A DNA stretch of 64,000 bases from an uncultured Negativicutes bacterium (GTDB taxonomy: Bacteria; Bacillota; Negativicutes; Veillonellales; Megasphaeraceae), in NCBI GenBank assembly GCA_900752195.1, contig CAADUJ010000007.1, positions 124,001-188,000 on the forward strand. Direction: 5' to 3'. The translations under genes and the position numbers were made by a program. Under the pieces are notes generated by a model that worked only from the letters and a program-made list of their open reading frames with translations, was not told the origin of the DNA and made no database searches. Numbering within the stretch: the first letter of the stretch is position 1; each line of letters starts with the position of its first letter. Shown here one piece after another: positions 34,655 through 42,882 of the stretch.

Positions 34655-35944
34655 ATGAAAAAGACACTGATCAAAAATATTGCCGTCTACCACAATCATA
34701 CGATTACAGAACATGAGAATATGGAAATTTCAGATGATACGATTACGGCATTTCCTAAGGAAAAAGATATTCTCTATGGCACGTATGACGAAGTTATTGA
34801 CGGTCATACTATGCTGGCTTTGCCGGGCTTTGTCAATACTCATAACCACGTAGCCATGACGGCCTTTCGCAGTTACGCTGACGATATGCAGCTCATGGAT
34901 TGGTTGGAAAAAAAGATATGGCCGGCTGAAGCGAAGTTGACAGATGATGTCATTTACGCCCAGTCCATGCTGGGGATTGCAGAAATGATACGTTGTGGTA
35001 CGACGGCCTATGCCGATATGTATGACCACATGGATCAGGAAGCCCGGGCCGTAGAAGAATCCGGTATCCGCGCCTGCCTATGCCGTGGCAGTATTGGCGT
35101 AGGACCTAATAGTCAGGCCGGTCTTGACGAAAGCCGTCAGCTTTTCGTCGATTGGAATGGCAAGGCCGACGGGCGCATTACAGTCATGTTAGGGCCGCAT
35201 GCGCCTTATACGTGCCCACCGGTATACTTGTCGAAATTCGTCGATATGGCTCATGAGTTGGGCGCTGAAATCCATATCCACCTGAGCGAAACGAAGGGGG
35301 AAGTGGAACAAATCAAGCAACAATACGGCAAATCACCTATTGCCCTCATGGATGAAGTAGGTGTTTTTGATTGTGGCTGCTTAGGTGCCCACTGTGTCTG
35401 GGTCGACGATGATGATTTGGAAATCATGGCGAAAAAACATGTCCGCGTCGCCCATAATCCAGGAAGTAACCTGAAGCTGGCCAGTGGAGTGGCGCCGATT
35501 GAAAAAATGTTGAAAAAAGGTATCACCGTAGGCCTTGGTACGGATGGGGCATCAAGCAACAATAATCTCGATATTGTAGAAGAAATGCATCTGGCCGCCC
35601 TGATTCACAAAGCCCATACACTGGATCCCTTGACGATTCCTGCCGAGACGGCTGTGAACCTTTTGACGGAAGGCGGCGCCAAAGCGCTGGGCTATACCCA
35701 CTTGGGCCGTCTGGAAGTAGGGTATAAGGCCGATATAACTCTCGTAGACCGGGCGGGTCTTCACTGGTATCCGCGAAATAACATGATGTCTCTCATGGCC
35801 TATGCTTCCCATAGTGACGATGTCGATACGGTGCTGGTAAATGGCAAGGTTTTGTTGCGCAACAAGGAATTTACAACCCTTGACATAGAAAAGATTACGT
35901 ACGAAGCGGAACGGACTAAGGTAAAACTGTTCCAGTCTTTATAA
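34655..35944 (+). CDS. mtaD: 5'-methylthioadenosine/S-adenosylhomocysteine deaminase
   Basis: 429 residues, amidohydrolase family. Metal ligands are in NTHNH near residue 70, the HIHLSE block, GAHCVW and GTDGASSNNNLD. FRSYADDMQLMDWLEKKIWPAE is typical of the MTA/SAH deaminase group. It converts methylthioadenosine to methylthioinosine, feeding the phosphorylase encoded earlier in the operon. It can also use SAH or adenosine in relatives. AGGCAGGTG stands before the ATG; the gap from ahcY is 18 bases. Confidence 0.93.
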   Translation: MKKTLIKNIAVYHNHTITEHENMEISDDTITAFPKEKDILYGTYDEVIDGHTMLALPGFVNTHNHVAMTAFRSYADDMQLMDWLEKKIWPAEAKLTDDVIYAQSMLGIAEMIRCGTTAYADMYDHMDQEARAVEESGIRACLCRGSIGVGPNSQAGLDESRQLFVDWNGKADGRITVMLGPHAPYTCPPVYLSKFVDMAHELGAEIHIHLSETKGEVEQIKQQYGKSPIALMDEVGVFDCGCLGAHCVWVDDDDLEIMAKKHVRVAHNPGSNLKLASGVAPIEKMLKKGITVGLGTDGASSNNNLDIVEEMHLAALIHKAHTLDPLTIPAETAVNLLTEGGAKALGYTHLGRLEVGYKADITLVDRAGLHWYPRNNMMSLMAYASHSDDVDTVLVNGKVLLRNKEFTTLDIEKITYEAERTKVKLFQSL

Positions 35945-36028
35945 TACAATCGTTTAGTCATTATATCGCATATGTGTATACCTTCCTGTGGCAGCCATGG
36001 CAGATGACGTTGTGGTGGAAACTATTCG

Positions 36029-36057
36029 TAGAAAAATGCGGTAAATGATGGTATACT
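36029..36057 (+). promoter_or_regulatory. Promoter facing a near terminator
   Basis: TAGAAA (36029-36034) and TATACT (36052-36057), spacer 17. The expected start near 36064 is only about 10 bases before the hairpin at 36074, so the basic transcript would be about 40 nt. Confidence 0.45.
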
Positions 36058-36073
36058 AACGTAAGGATTCAAG

Positions 36074-36102
36074 AAAAGGAGACGATGGAGCCTCCTTTTT
36101 TT
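36074..36102 (+). terminator. Intrinsic terminator or attenuator before the dioxygenase gene
   Basis: aaaaggag (36074-36081) pairs with ctcctttt (36092-36099) within a T run. It ends the mtaD operon or attenuates the transcript from the promoter just upstream. Confidence 0.7.
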
Positions 36103-36184
36103 GTCGAATCATGATGAAACACTAAAATAGTGAATTTTATTTTTATAAACCTTCAGCGACTTTTGTGAAAGAGGGGCGAATAGG

Positions 36185-36955
36185 ATGAAACGCTTACCCG
36201 TCGTATTTGCCGGACATGGTAGCCCCATGCTGGCTTTGGAACATACAGAACAGACAGAAAGGCTCGGCCATGTAGGCGCGCGTATCATCGAAGACTATGG
36301 AATGCCAAAAGCGATTCTTGCCGTTTCGGCTCATTGGTATACACGGGGCACATGGATACAGTCAATAGAAGAGCCAACGCAACTTTACGATATGTATGGG
36401 TTCCCAAAAGAATTATATGATGTCAAATACCCCGTCAAAGGGTATCCGGCACTTTCCCGCAGGGTCCAGGAATTGATTTCTCCGATAGGCATCAATGATG
36501 AGTGGGGCATAGACCACGGATCGTGGACTGTTCTCCTCCATATGTTTCCGAAGGCATCCATCCCCGTCGTGCAGTTGAGCGTCAATGGTGCTGAAACAAA
36601 TCAGTATGCGTATGATTTGGGACGAGCTCTGGAACCTTTACGAGATGAAGGAATCTTGATTTTTGGTAGCGGCAATATCGTCCATAACCTGAGCCGCGTC
36701 GAGTGGAATAATGAAGGCGGTACAAAGGAAGCTGATGAATTCGACGCGTATATCGTCGATGCCGTCGTACATGGACGCGTTGCCGATGTCATTCAGTATC
36801 AGACACACAGGCTGGCAAAGTATGCAGCACCGACGCCGGATCATTTTCTGCCCTTGTTGACCTTGTTGGGGGCTGCCGGAGACAGTAAGCCTGACGTATT
36901 TAATTCTATTCGGAATTTGGGTTCCATTTCTATGACAAGTTTTATCTGGCACTGA
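36185..36955 (+). CDS. 4,5-DOPA dioxygenase-like extradiol ring-cleavage family protein (YgiD/LigB)
   Basis: 256 residues. The class III extradiol dioxygenase fold has metal-binding His in FAGHGSPM and SAHWYTRG and the catalytic IDHGSWTVL; FGSGNIVHNLSRV follows. GAGGGGCG precedes the ATG. Relatives include E. coli YgiD and plant DOPA dioxygenase. A ring-opening dioxygenase needs oxygen, which is odd in an anaerobe, so the natural activity may be different or serve oxygen removal. Function beyond the fold is uncertain. Confidence 0.85.
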   Translation: MKRLPVVFAGHGSPMLALEHTEQTERLGHVGARIIEDYGMPKAILAVSAHWYTRGTWIQSIEEPTQLYDMYGFPKELYDVKYPVKGYPALSRRVQELISPIGINDEWGIDHGSWTVLLHMFPKASIPVVQLSVNGAETNQYAYDLGRALEPLRDEGILIFGSGNIVHNLSRVEWNNEGGTKEADEFDAYIVDAVVHGRVADVIQYQTHRLAKYAAPTPDHFLPLLTLLGAAGDSKPDVFNSIRNLGSISMTSFIWH

Positions 36956-36972
36956 TATAAATGAGGCGTTTC

Positions 36973-37593
36973 ATGAAAAATCGTGACCAGCATGTGCTAC
37001 AAGCAAGGGCGAAAGTGATTCGCTCCTGGTTTTTGGCACTTCCAAGAAAAAAGAAGATCCTGACTATCCTTGTCGCCATCTGTATCGTCATCGGCGTGAC
37101 CTATTGGCCGGAACGGTATCCCTATGTCCTGACAAAGGATGATTTTAAGGAAGCCGACGCTGTATCACAGAGAGAAGTAGAAGTCCTGGCCAAAAATGCT
37201 GCCGTCATGACCGTTGATGGCGAGACTCGTTCCTTGCGGCAGCTGTATAATGAAAAACCTGTGGTCCTTGGCTTTTGGGCCTCTTGGTCGACTCTTTCGC
37301 AGCAACAGCTGGGTATCATGAATGACCTTTATAAGACCTATGGCCGCGACGTCTATTTTGTCATGGCCTGCATCGATCGAAAGGATCTGGAGACAATAGG
37401 TACGCACTGGACCTATGACATGCCTTTTTATAGTGTTTCCCACGGCGTCCTGGATGACTACAATGTGTATGACGTTCCCATGGTATACGTCATCGAGCGA
37501 TATGGAAAGATATATGAGTCTTGTAAAGACGTTGTGCCGGAACAGAAAATGGCGTATATGATTGAACGGGCTTTACAGGGCGAGTCACGATGA
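36973..37593 (+). CDS. Membrane-anchored thioredoxin-like protein without active-site cysteines
   Basis: 206 residues from ATG 36973 (GAGG 6 bases upstream; the ATG at 36961 has no SD). One membrane helix (about 19-35, ILTILVAICIVIGVTYW) anchors an outward thioredoxin fold of the TlpA/redoxin type: TVDGETRSLRQLYNEKPVVLGFWASWSTLSQQQL. In an active thioredoxin the segment after WAxW has CxxC; here it is STLS, so redox activity in the usual way is lost. YDVPMVYVI keeps the cis-Pro loop. It overlaps the next upstream ORF start region and is followed closely by a phosphoesterase gene. Confidence 0.8.
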   Translation: MKNRDQHVLQARAKVIRSWFLALPRKKKILTILVAICIVIGVTYWPERYPYVLTKDDFKEADAVSQREVEVLAKNAAVMTVDGETRSLRQLYNEKPVVLGFWASWSTLSQQQLGIMNDLYKTYGRDVYFVMACIDRKDLETIGTHWTYDMPFYSVSHGVLDDYNVYDVPMVYVIERYGKIYESCKDVVPEQKMAYMIERALQGESR

Positions 37594-37607
37594 AAAAAGG
37601 TGAAAAC

Positions 37608-38153
37608 ATGAGCATTTTCGTTGCATCTGATCTACATGGTTCCTATTTTTATGGGAAAAAGATGGTCCATGCCATCCGTCAGGAAGAGCCAGAACGTCTC
37701 CTGCTCTTAGGGGACATCCTCTATCATGGACCGCGGAATCCATTGCCTGAAGGGTATGACCCTATGGCTTTGGCGACATTGTTGAATGGCCTTTCTTTGC
37801 CTATTTTAGCCGTTCGTGGCAACTGCGATTCAGAGGTGGACCAGCAGGTTCTCCATTTTCCCATTCTGGCTGATTATAGCCTGTTATATGGTGGGAAACG
37901 AACTATTTTCGTAACGCATGGACATATATTTAACATAAACGATCTGCCCCAACTGGCACAGGGAGATATATTGCTCCATGGACATACTCATGTTCCATCA
38001 TGGCAGGCCTTTGGGCAGGATCAATATTATATGAATCCCGGCTCCGTATCTCTTCCGAAAGAGGGGAGCGACCGGGGATATTTGATGATATATGATGACC
38101 GTCTGGAATGGAAGACTCTGGATGGGACAGCGTATCATCGTTTTGTATTGTAA
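37608..38153 (+). CDS. YfcE-type metallophosphoesterase
   Basis: 181 residues from ATG 37608 (AAAAAAGGTG upstream; an alternative ATG at 37590 overlaps the previous stop). Calcineurin-like fold: ASDLHGSYF, LLLGDILYHGPRNPLP, RGNCDSEVD, VTHGHIF, LHGHTHVP and NPGSVSLPKEG give all metal-ligand blocks. E. coli YfcE hydrolyses phosphodiesters in vitro; the natural substrate is unknown. Confidence 0.93.
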   Translation: MSIFVASDLHGSYFYGKKMVHAIRQEEPERLLLLGDILYHGPRNPLPEGYDPMALATLLNGLSLPILAVRGNCDSEVDQQVLHFPILADYSLLYGGKRTIFVTHGHIFNINDLPQLAQGDILLHGHTHVPSWQAFGQDQYYMNPGSVSLPKEGSDRGYLMIYDDRLEWKTLDGTAYHRFVL

Positions 38154-38169
38154 GGAGCAACAGATAGAT

Positions 38170-39357
38170 ATGGCAGATAAACGAATGTACGAACTCGGAT
38201 CGGTACGGTCTAAGTTCAGCGATCTTTTTGAATATGGGCAGGAACAGGCTGAAAAAATTGGTTCCGAAAATGTCTTTGATTTTAGTGTGGGGAATCCGTC
38301 TATTCCGGCACCGACCTGCGTAAAAGATGCTATTATAAAACTTCTGGAAACGAAGACAAGCAAGGAAATCCATGCGTATACGAACGTGCGCGGCATGGTC
38401 GGTGTACGCCGTCGTCTGGCAGAGTATATGAATGAAACATACCAGGCCGGCGTTAAGGCAGAAGATTTTTACTTGACCGAAGGATCCTCACAGGCACTGG
38501 CAGTCCTCATCAGGGCTTTGCAGGAGGATAAGACCGATGAATTTATGGTCATTGCTCCCTTTTATCCGGAATATCGTGCCTATATCGAACCTATTGGTTC
38601 GCCTTGCGTCGTCGTGCCACCTGATACGCAGCATTTTCAGCTCGATGTCAAGGCTGTAGAAGCATGCATTACGGAGCATACGCGGGCCATCCTTGTCAAT
38701 ACGCCAAACAACCCGTCGGGGACGGTATATACGTCAGAAACGATCAAGAAACTTTCTGACGTGTTGCGCCGCAAGTCAGCTGAAATAGGCCATCCCATTT
38801 ACTTGATTTCTGATGAACCGTATCGGGAAATCGTCTATGATGGTGCGCCCATCCTATATATTCCTCATTATTACGAAAATACTATCATCACGTATTCGTA
38901 CAGCAAATCCCTGAGTCTCGCCGGCGAACGCATTGGCTATGTCCTCATACCGCCATCGGTAGAAAAGGGAAAGGAAATTATGACGGCTTTTCTGGGTACT
39001 TCCCGTATGTATGGATACGTACATGCGCCCAGCACGTATCAGTGGGTCATTGCCATGACTCTGGGCCATACAGGCGATATTACTTTGTACGATAAGAACC
39101 GCCATCTCTTATATGACAATCTGACAGCTATGGGATATGACTGCGTCTATCCGCAAGGGGCGTTTTATCTCTTTATCAAGGTTCCCGATGGTGATTCTCT
39201 TGCATTCATGGAACGGGCGAAACGGTTCAATCTCCTTATCGTACCGGCTGATGATTTCGGTTGTCCCGGATATGCCCGTATTGCGTATTGTGTCGATGAA
39301 AATATGATCCGTCGGTCCTTGCCGGCTTTTAAAAAGCTTATTGCGCTGTACCGATAA
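38170..39357 (+). CDS. Pyridoxal-phosphate-dependent aminotransferase, class I
   Basis: 395 residues from ATG 38170; AAGGAG lies 11 bases upstream overlapping the end of the phosphoesterase gene. Fold type I aminotransferase: SVGNPSIPAP, TEGSSQALAVLIRAL, NTPNNPSGT, SDEPYREIVYDG, and SYSKSLSLAGERIGY with the PLP-binding Lys. The specific amino-acid donor cannot be read from the sequence; aspartate or aromatic types are the usual annotation. Confidence 0.92.
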   Translation: MADKRMYELGSVRSKFSDLFEYGQEQAEKIGSENVFDFSVGNPSIPAPTCVKDAIIKLLETKTSKEIHAYTNVRGMVGVRRRLAEYMNETYQAGVKAEDFYLTEGSSQALAVLIRALQEDKTDEFMVIAPFYPEYRAYIEPIGSPCVVVPPDTQHFQLDVKAVEACITEHTRAILVNTPNNPSGTVYTSETIKKLSDVLRRKSAEIGHPIYLISDEPYREIVYDGAPILYIPHYYENTIITYSYSKSLSLAGERIGYVLIPPSVEKGKEIMTAFLGTSRMYGYVHAPSTYQWVIAMTLGHTGDITLYDKNRHLLYDNLTAMGYDCVYPQGAFYLFIKVPDGDSLAFMERAKRFNLLIVPADDFGCPGYARIAYCVDENMIRRSLPAFKKLIALYR

Positions 39358-39380
39358 TATAACTTTTCCCGTTCCTTATA

Positions 39381-39409
39381 TCGACAGTGATGGTTTTGTG
39401 TCTTATAAT
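39381..39409 (+). promoter_or_regulatory. Promoter of the TrpR-like gene
   Basis: TCGACA (39381-39386) and TATAAT (39404-39409), spacer 17, a near-consensus pair. Confidence 0.75.
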
Positions 39410-39478
39410 AGGACTATGGTATTTAGTTTAGTAAAGAATAAAAGAAACCATCGATACTACTGTAAATGAGGTGTTTTC

Positions 39479-39817
39479 ATGGCTGTAGATGAACGACTGC
39501 GGGATAAGCTGCACGATCAGCTGTTCCATGCTATTTTAGAGCTGAGGTCTCTTGACGAATGTTATGAGTTTTTTGAGGATATTTGTACTATCCAGGAAAT
39601 GCGTGCCATTTCGTCACGCCTGGAAGTAGCACGTATGCTGGCGGCTGGCGATATATATGAAGATATTGTCAAGAAGACAGGAGCCAGTACGGCGACAATC
39701 AGCCGTATCAAGCGGTGCCTTAATTTTGGCAGCGGTGGGTATCGCAAAATTCTCGATCGCATGGCGCAAAAGGATCCCCATTTTCTGGAAGTGAAGAAGA
39801 AAGAGAAAAGAAAGTAA
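39479..39817 (+). CDS. YerC/YecD family TrpR-related DNA-binding protein
   Basis: 112 residues. The Trp-repressor-like helix-turn-helix is seen in EMRAISSRLEVARMLAAG followed by TGASTATISRIKRCLNFG (recognition helix). The family name YerC/YecD is used for such small proteins in Firmicutes; targets are mostly unknown. GAGGTG lies upstream of the ATG. Its own good promoter and lack of neighbours in the same transcript suggest an independent regulator. Confidence 0.9.
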   Translation: MAVDERLRDKLHDQLFHAILELRSLDECYEFFEDICTIQEMRAISSRLEVARMLAAGDIYEDIVKKTGASTATISRIKRCLNFGSGGYRKILDRMAQKDPHFLEVKKKEKRK

Positions 39818-39917
39818 GTTTCTATTGATTTTCTTTTATCTTTAGTATATGATTAATTCGGATTTTTTGTCCTTATACATAATGTGAGTACAGCGTTTTA
39901 TATAGGAGTGTGTGTAC

Positions 39918-40364
39918 ATGAAATTTCTTGATGAATTCAAAGCTTTCGCCATGCGCGGTAATGTCATTGATATGGCCGTTGGCGTTGTCATTGGCGGTGC
40001 CTTTGGTAAAATCGTAACGTCGCTTGTCAACAATATCATCATGCCGCCTATTGGCGTTCTTTTAGGAGGCATGGATTTTTCCGATTATTTCCTGCCGTTA
40101 AGCTCAAAACCGGTCCAATCGTTGGCAGATGCAACGGCACAGGGCATCCCCGTTATCGCATATGGCTCTTTCATCAATACAATCATTGAATTTCTGATCA
40201 TTGCCTTTTCTATCTTCATCGTCCTCAAGCAGATCAATCGTATACTGCCGAAGAAAGAAGAAGCACCGGCTCCGCGGCTCTGCCCGTTCTGCAAACAGCC
40301 GATTGCTGACGATGCCACACGGTGTCCTCACTGCACGAGCCAGTTAGAGGAAACGGCAAAATAA
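39918..40364 (+). CDS. mscL: Large-conductance mechanosensitive channel with C-terminal zinc ribbon
   Basis: 148 residues from ATG 39918 (GGAG upstream). Residues 1-100 are a standard MscL: FLDEFKAFAMRGNVIDMAVG, GGAFGKIVTSLVNNIIMPPIG (first helix and gate) and a second helix (FINTIIEFLIIAFSIFIVLK). In place of the usual helical-bundle tail is a zinc ribbon, CPFCKQPIADDATRCPHC (about 121-138, two CxxC pairs). The channel opens under membrane tension to relieve osmotic shock; the zinc ribbon would form a five-fold cytoplasmic cluster below the pore. Confidence 0.95.
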   Translation: MKFLDEFKAFAMRGNVIDMAVGVVIGGAFGKIVTSLVNNIIMPPIGVLLGGMDFSDYFLPLSSKPVQSLADATAQGIPVIAYGSFINTIIEFLIIAFSIFIVLKQINRILPKKEEAPAPRLCPFCKQPIADDATRCPHCTSQLEETAK

Positions 40365-40381
40365 GTTATTTGTGTGCTGTA

Positions 40382-40416
40382 CCCCGGTTAGATTCTTCCA
40401 GCCGGGGATTTTTTTT
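40382..40416 (+). terminator. Intrinsic terminator of mscL
   Basis: ccccgg (40382-40387) pairs with ccgggg (40402-40407), followed by A and a T8 run. Confidence 0.85.
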
Positions 40417-40430
40417 GTCGAGGTATGATC

Positions 40431-40952
40431 ATGAAATCGAAAATTGGCATTACCGTCTTTTCTAATGGTGACATGGATATTTTACAGGCGTCCCTTTGGG
40501 AAGATCTATGGAATGACTATGTATTTTATCGGAAAAAGTCTCACCATCAATCCGAAAAGGGCACAAAGAAAGGGGAGTTCCTGGCAAGACGGTATGAACG
40601 GGCTGCCTGTCTTACGTTGTATGAATGGTTTGACGCTATCGTAAGTCGCTGGATATGGGAGACATCAGGACATCATGCACTAGAAGGGGCACCGCTGCTG
40701 CTCAAGTGCCAGCGACTACTCATGTTGACAAAAAAGGAAGAAGAGTTCTCGCATCTCTTTGGACTCCTCCAACGGGTGGATGTGAATCGTCAAGTGTTAC
40801 TGGAAACGATCAATGACGATCGGTTGGACGATATGGAAGCTTCTTTTTGTCATTACATTTCATATATAGAGACGTCAACGACGCTGACGCGGTTTCCGGA
40901 GCAGGGAAAAAATTCGAAAGGTCTTCTGGCATCTCTTTTGGGAAACTTGTAA
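40431..40952 (+). CDS. Protein of unknown function
   Basis: 173 residues from ATG 40431 (CGAGG upstream; a second ATG at 40425 overlaps). It is soluble, mostly helical, rich in Leu, Trp and charged residues, with no signal peptide, membrane helix or known motif. KSHHQSEKGTKKGEFLARRYERAACLTLYEWFDAI suggests a basic helical middle. It begins right after the mscL terminator with no visible strong promoter, and the kinase gene follows 53 bases later. I do not recognise it. Confidence 0.65.
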   Translation: MKSKIGITVFSNGDMDILQASLWEDLWNDYVFYRKKSHHQSEKGTKKGEFLARRYERAACLTLYEWFDAIVSRWIWETSGHHALEGAPLLLKCQRLLMLTKKEEEFSHLFGLLQRVDVNRQVLLETINDDRLDDMEASFCHYISYIETSTTLTRFPEQGKNSKGLLASLLGNL

Positions 40953-41005
40953 TTTCACTTTGTACATGGTACGATGAATAAAAATATATGCGGAAGGTGA
41001 TAGTG

Positions 41006-42526
41006 GTGGAAGAAAAATATTATCTTGGTTTTGACGCAGGAACCCAAAGCGTCAAGGTTGCGGTATATGACGATAACTTGAACGAAGTAGCCATTGCGAC
41101 AAAGATGACGACCCTCATATATCCCCAGCCAGGCTGGGTCCAGATGGATGTCAATGAATATTATGAAAATATAAAAGAATGTATGAGAACGTGTACGAAC
41201 AAGATGCGCGAGAAGGGATTGGACCCGGCAAAGGTGCGAGGCATCATGGGGGACGGCATCATCTGCGGAATTACCTGTATTGATGAAGATGGCAATGCCA
41301 TTACGCCGTATATTAATTATCTCGACAGCCGTACTGCCGACGACGTAGAAAACCTGAAGGCACAAGGACTTTCTATCTGGGCTGAAGAAACGGGGAATGC
41401 CGAACCTAACATCATGTTTCCCGCCATGTTTGCGCGGTGGTTTTTCCGCAACATTCCTGATGTGGCAGAAAAAGGTGTCAAGTTCGTTCATAATTGTCCT
41501 TACGTCATGATGCATCTTGCAGGACTGAAGGGTAGCGATGCGTTCATCGATTGGGGTACCATGTCGGGATGGGGTCTTGGCTATGATGTACTCCATAAGA
41601 AATGGTCTCGCGAACAGCTCGGAATCCTTGGAATTCCTGAATCATACATGCCGAAAATCGTAAAACCTTGGGATATTATCGGCACATTGTGCGAAAAAGA
41701 TGCCATTGAAACGGGTCTTCCGGCAGGTATTCCCCTCTGTGCCGGAGCCGGCGATACGATGGAATCCATGATGGGAAGCGGCATTTTTGAACCAGGCCGC
41801 GCCGTCGACGTAGCTGGCACATGCGCCATGTTCTGCGTTGCAACTGATGGGATCATTCCGGCCTTGTCGTCACCGGGAACGGGGCTTGTCTTTAATTCCG
41901 GTACATTGCCAGATACGTATTTTTACTGGGGCATGGTCCGTACAGGCGGCTTAGCCTTGCGCTGGTTTAAGGACAGCATTGCCAAACAATCTGAGGAAGA
42001 CAGCTATTACGGAGTGATGGATGACATGGCGCAGAAACATCCAGCTGGTTGCAACGGTGCTATGTTCATTCCGTATCTGACTGGCGGTAACGGTGAGTAT
42101 CCCCGTGTCCGTGGCACTTTTACGGGCCTAACACTCGATTCAGACCAAGGTGCTATGTGGCGCTGTGTCTTGGAAGGAATTGGCTACGATTACATGGAAG
42201 TAACTGATATGTACCGCAGTGCCGGCATTGGATTAGAAGAATTGACAGTCACTGAAGGCGGCAGCCATGATCGTCTTTGGAACCAGATTAAAGCTGATAT
42301 GCTCCATACAGAAGTGAAGACATTGAAAGTAGCTGGTGGCGCTGTACCGACGAATTGTCTCGTTGCATCTTATGCCGTTGGCGATGCAGCTGATTTAAAG
42401 GAAATCCTCCAGCACCAGCTTGATGTAAAGGAAACCTTCATGCCTCATCAGGAACGAACAGAACTCTATCGCAAACAATATCAGAAGCGCAAACACCTCC
42501 TTCAAGCTTTAAATGGAGTAGAATAA
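41006..42526 (+). CDS. FGGY family carbohydrate kinase
   Basis: 506 residues if the GTG at 41006 is used (GGAAGGTGAT upstream); in-frame starts at 40988 or 41003 are possible. The sugar-kinase/actin ATPase fold begins YYLGFDAGTQSVKVAVYD, and PGWVQMDVNEYY, CAGAGDTMESMMGSG and VTEGGSHDRLWNQIKADM follow. It is xylulokinase-like and probably phosphorylates a pentulose or related polyol. No isomerase or sugar transporter is adjacent, so the substrate stays open. Confidence 0.88.
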   Translation: MEEKYYLGFDAGTQSVKVAVYDDNLNEVAIATKMTTLIYPQPGWVQMDVNEYYENIKECMRTCTNKMREKGLDPAKVRGIMGDGIICGITCIDEDGNAITPYINYLDSRTADDVENLKAQGLSIWAEETGNAEPNIMFPAMFARWFFRNIPDVAEKGVKFVHNCPYVMMHLAGLKGSDAFIDWGTMSGWGLGYDVLHKKWSREQLGILGIPESYMPKIVKPWDIIGTLCEKDAIETGLPAGIPLCAGAGDTMESMMGSGIFEPGRAVDVAGTCAMFCVATDGIIPALSSPGTGLVFNSGTLPDTYFYWGMVRTGGLALRWFKDSIAKQSEEDSYYGVMDDMAQKHPAGCNGAMFIPYLTGGNGEYPRVRGTFTGLTLDSDQGAMWRCVLEGIGYDYMEVTDMYRSAGIGLEELTVTEGGSHDRLWNQIKADMLHTEVKTLKVAGGAVPTNCLVASYAVGDAADLKEILQHQLDVKETFMPHQERTELYRKQYQKRKHLLQALNGVE

Positions 42527-42582
42527 AGGGCCGTTGTCATGACAGTTGTAAAACTGTGCAGAAATTCACAATCAAAATCAAG

Positions 42583-42621
42583 GAAATCCCCTCGTATGAT
42601 GTAATAGGGGGTTTCTTTTTT
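42583..42621 (+). terminator. Intrinsic terminator after the FGGY kinase gene
   Basis: gaaatcccct (42583-42592) pairs with aggggg plus tttc (42606-42615, one G-T pair), followed by T6. The remaining part of the 356-base gap to hbd is AT-rich and holds the hbd promoter. Confidence 0.85.
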
Positions 42622-42758
42622 ATGTATAAAAATCATGCTTAAAATCTAGCTATGACAAAACAAGATATATATTTAAAAAATCCTAATAAAGTGCATAGTT
42701 ATGGGATTTATAACGGATTTCATCACTTCTTTCATGGAAAATGACGAAATTTTATCTG

Positions 42759-42786
42759 TAGACTTTTTGAGCAAGTGTGGTATACT
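42759..42786 (+). promoter_or_regulatory. Promoter of hbd-crt
   Basis: TAGACT (42759-42764), spacer 16, then TGGTATACT with the -10 TATACT (42781-42786) and an extended TG. A leader of about 90 bases follows, which contains an imperfect hairpin near T8 (about 42799-42834) that could attenuate. Confidence 0.65.
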
Positions 42787-42845
42787 ATGAATGTAAGCAG
42801 TGCATCTTATATTGTTGATAATGTGCTTTTTTTTACTGGCATAAA

Positions 42846-42859
42846 GTGAAAAAAATCAC
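42846..42859. promoter_or_regulatory. Candidate Rex or Crp/Fnr-type operator
   Basis: GTGA-N6-TCAC with an A6 centre lies between the promoter and the hbd SD. The core is shared by Rex sites (TTGTGA-N6-TCACAA) and Crp/Fnr sites (TGTGA-N6-TCACA). Rex, which senses NADH/NAD, controls butyrate genes including hbd in Clostridium, so Rex is the preferred reading. Confidence 0.4.
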
Positions 42860-42882
42860 GCTAATAAAAGGAGGAGTTAGAA

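Noticed and set aside
42527..42758. A small gene between the FGGY kinase terminator and the hbd promoter
   Set aside because: Very AT-rich with frequent stops in all frames and no SD-start pair.
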